From Verrucomicrobiaceae bacterium (GTDB lineage Bacteria; Verrucomicrobiota; Verrucomicrobiae; Verrucomicrobiales; Akkermansiaceae), in contig CANBTO010000046.1 of assembly GCA_947372405.1 (NCBI GenBank), positions 1 through 15,868 of the forward strand: a DNA stretch of 15,868 nt, given 5' to 3'. The notes beneath the pieces were generated by a model. It made no database searches. It was not told the DNA's origin and worked only from the letters and a program-made list of their open reading frames with translations. This document shows positions 15,759 to 15,868 of this stretch, in pieces; positions within the stretch are counted from its first letter, which is position 1, and each line of letters starts with the position of its first letter. The position numbers were made by a program, and so were the translations under genes.

Positions 15759-15868
15759 ATGCACGAAAAAATCTCGCTGAAATCCTCCGTCCACCTCGGC
15801 ATCGTGCCGACGCATCTCCGCTTTGTCGGCGCGCTGCTGCCTGATGAAAACGGCCGGTTTCCCCGCAA
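15759..15868 (+). CDS. Start of an unidentified protein (partial)
   Basis: ATG 15759 opens a frame to the window edge encoding MHEKISLKSSVHLGIVPTHL and 16 further residues. It lies 83 bases after the ThuA-like gene on the same strand. I do not recognise a family from 36 residues, and no Shine-Dalgarno sequence is evident. It could be a chance open frame, since a longer open frame also exists on the opposite strand. Confidence 0.5.
   Translation, partial: MHEKISLKSSVHLGIVPTHLRFVGALLPDENGRFPR

Overview
The window most resembles a chromosomal segment of a member of the Verrucomicrobiota (Luteolibacter/Haloferula-like). The DNA is GC-rich with weak Shine-Dalgarno sequences. It encodes a Tat-type ferritin-like protein, a ThuA-domain protein, DUF1501 and DUF4407 sequences and a 'four helix bundle suffix' protein. 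Intergenic regions carry dispersed repeats of the kind I associate with Planctomycetes-Verrucomicrobia genomes. The phylum call is an inference from gene content and repeat style.

Layout. 1-473: the tail of an unidentified gene and a small Dabb-domain lipoprotein. 594-2996: homoserine kinase (thrB) and threonine synthase (thrC), the last two steps of threonine synthesis, separated by an inverted pair of dispersed repeats. 3039-6751: a 3.7 kb segment bounded by a 15-bp direct repeat whose right copy is the 3' end of a tRNA-Pro(TGG) gene. It holds an hsdR remnant, a cNMP-binding/DUF1003 membrane protein, a DUF1501 remnant, a DUF4407 coiled-coil membrane protein and a frameshifted antitoxin. It looks like a decayed tRNA-integrated island. 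6957-8775: two tandem LysR-type regulators, the second with an amber codon inside its DNA-binding helices. 8896-9918: the ferritin-like protein and a strong terminator. 9983-12278: TPP riboswitch, attenuator terminator and thiC, the pyrimidine branch of thiamin synthesis. 12290-12939: a four-helix-bundle suffix gene between two identical 29-bp palindromes. 12949-13257: yceH (DUF480) cut to its first half, ending beside the right palindrome. 13442-13596: another inverted repeat pair. 13680-14136: a Phd/YefM-RelE toxin-antitoxin pair whose toxin has a late nonsense codon. 14251-14357: a possible MITE-like structure. 14677-15675: an exported ThuA-like protein. 15759-end: the start of an unidentified gene.

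The housekeeping parts (thrB-thrC, riboswitch-thiC) look intact and functional. Around them is much gene decay: three remnants inside the tRNA-bounded segment, plus nonsense codons in a LysR gene and a RelE gene. Repeats also enter coding DNA: thiC carries two in-frame insertions, one made of the same short repeat that lies just upstream of its start codon. The best candidates for something new are the palindrome-bracketed four-helix-bundle gene and the tRNA-Pro-bounded island.
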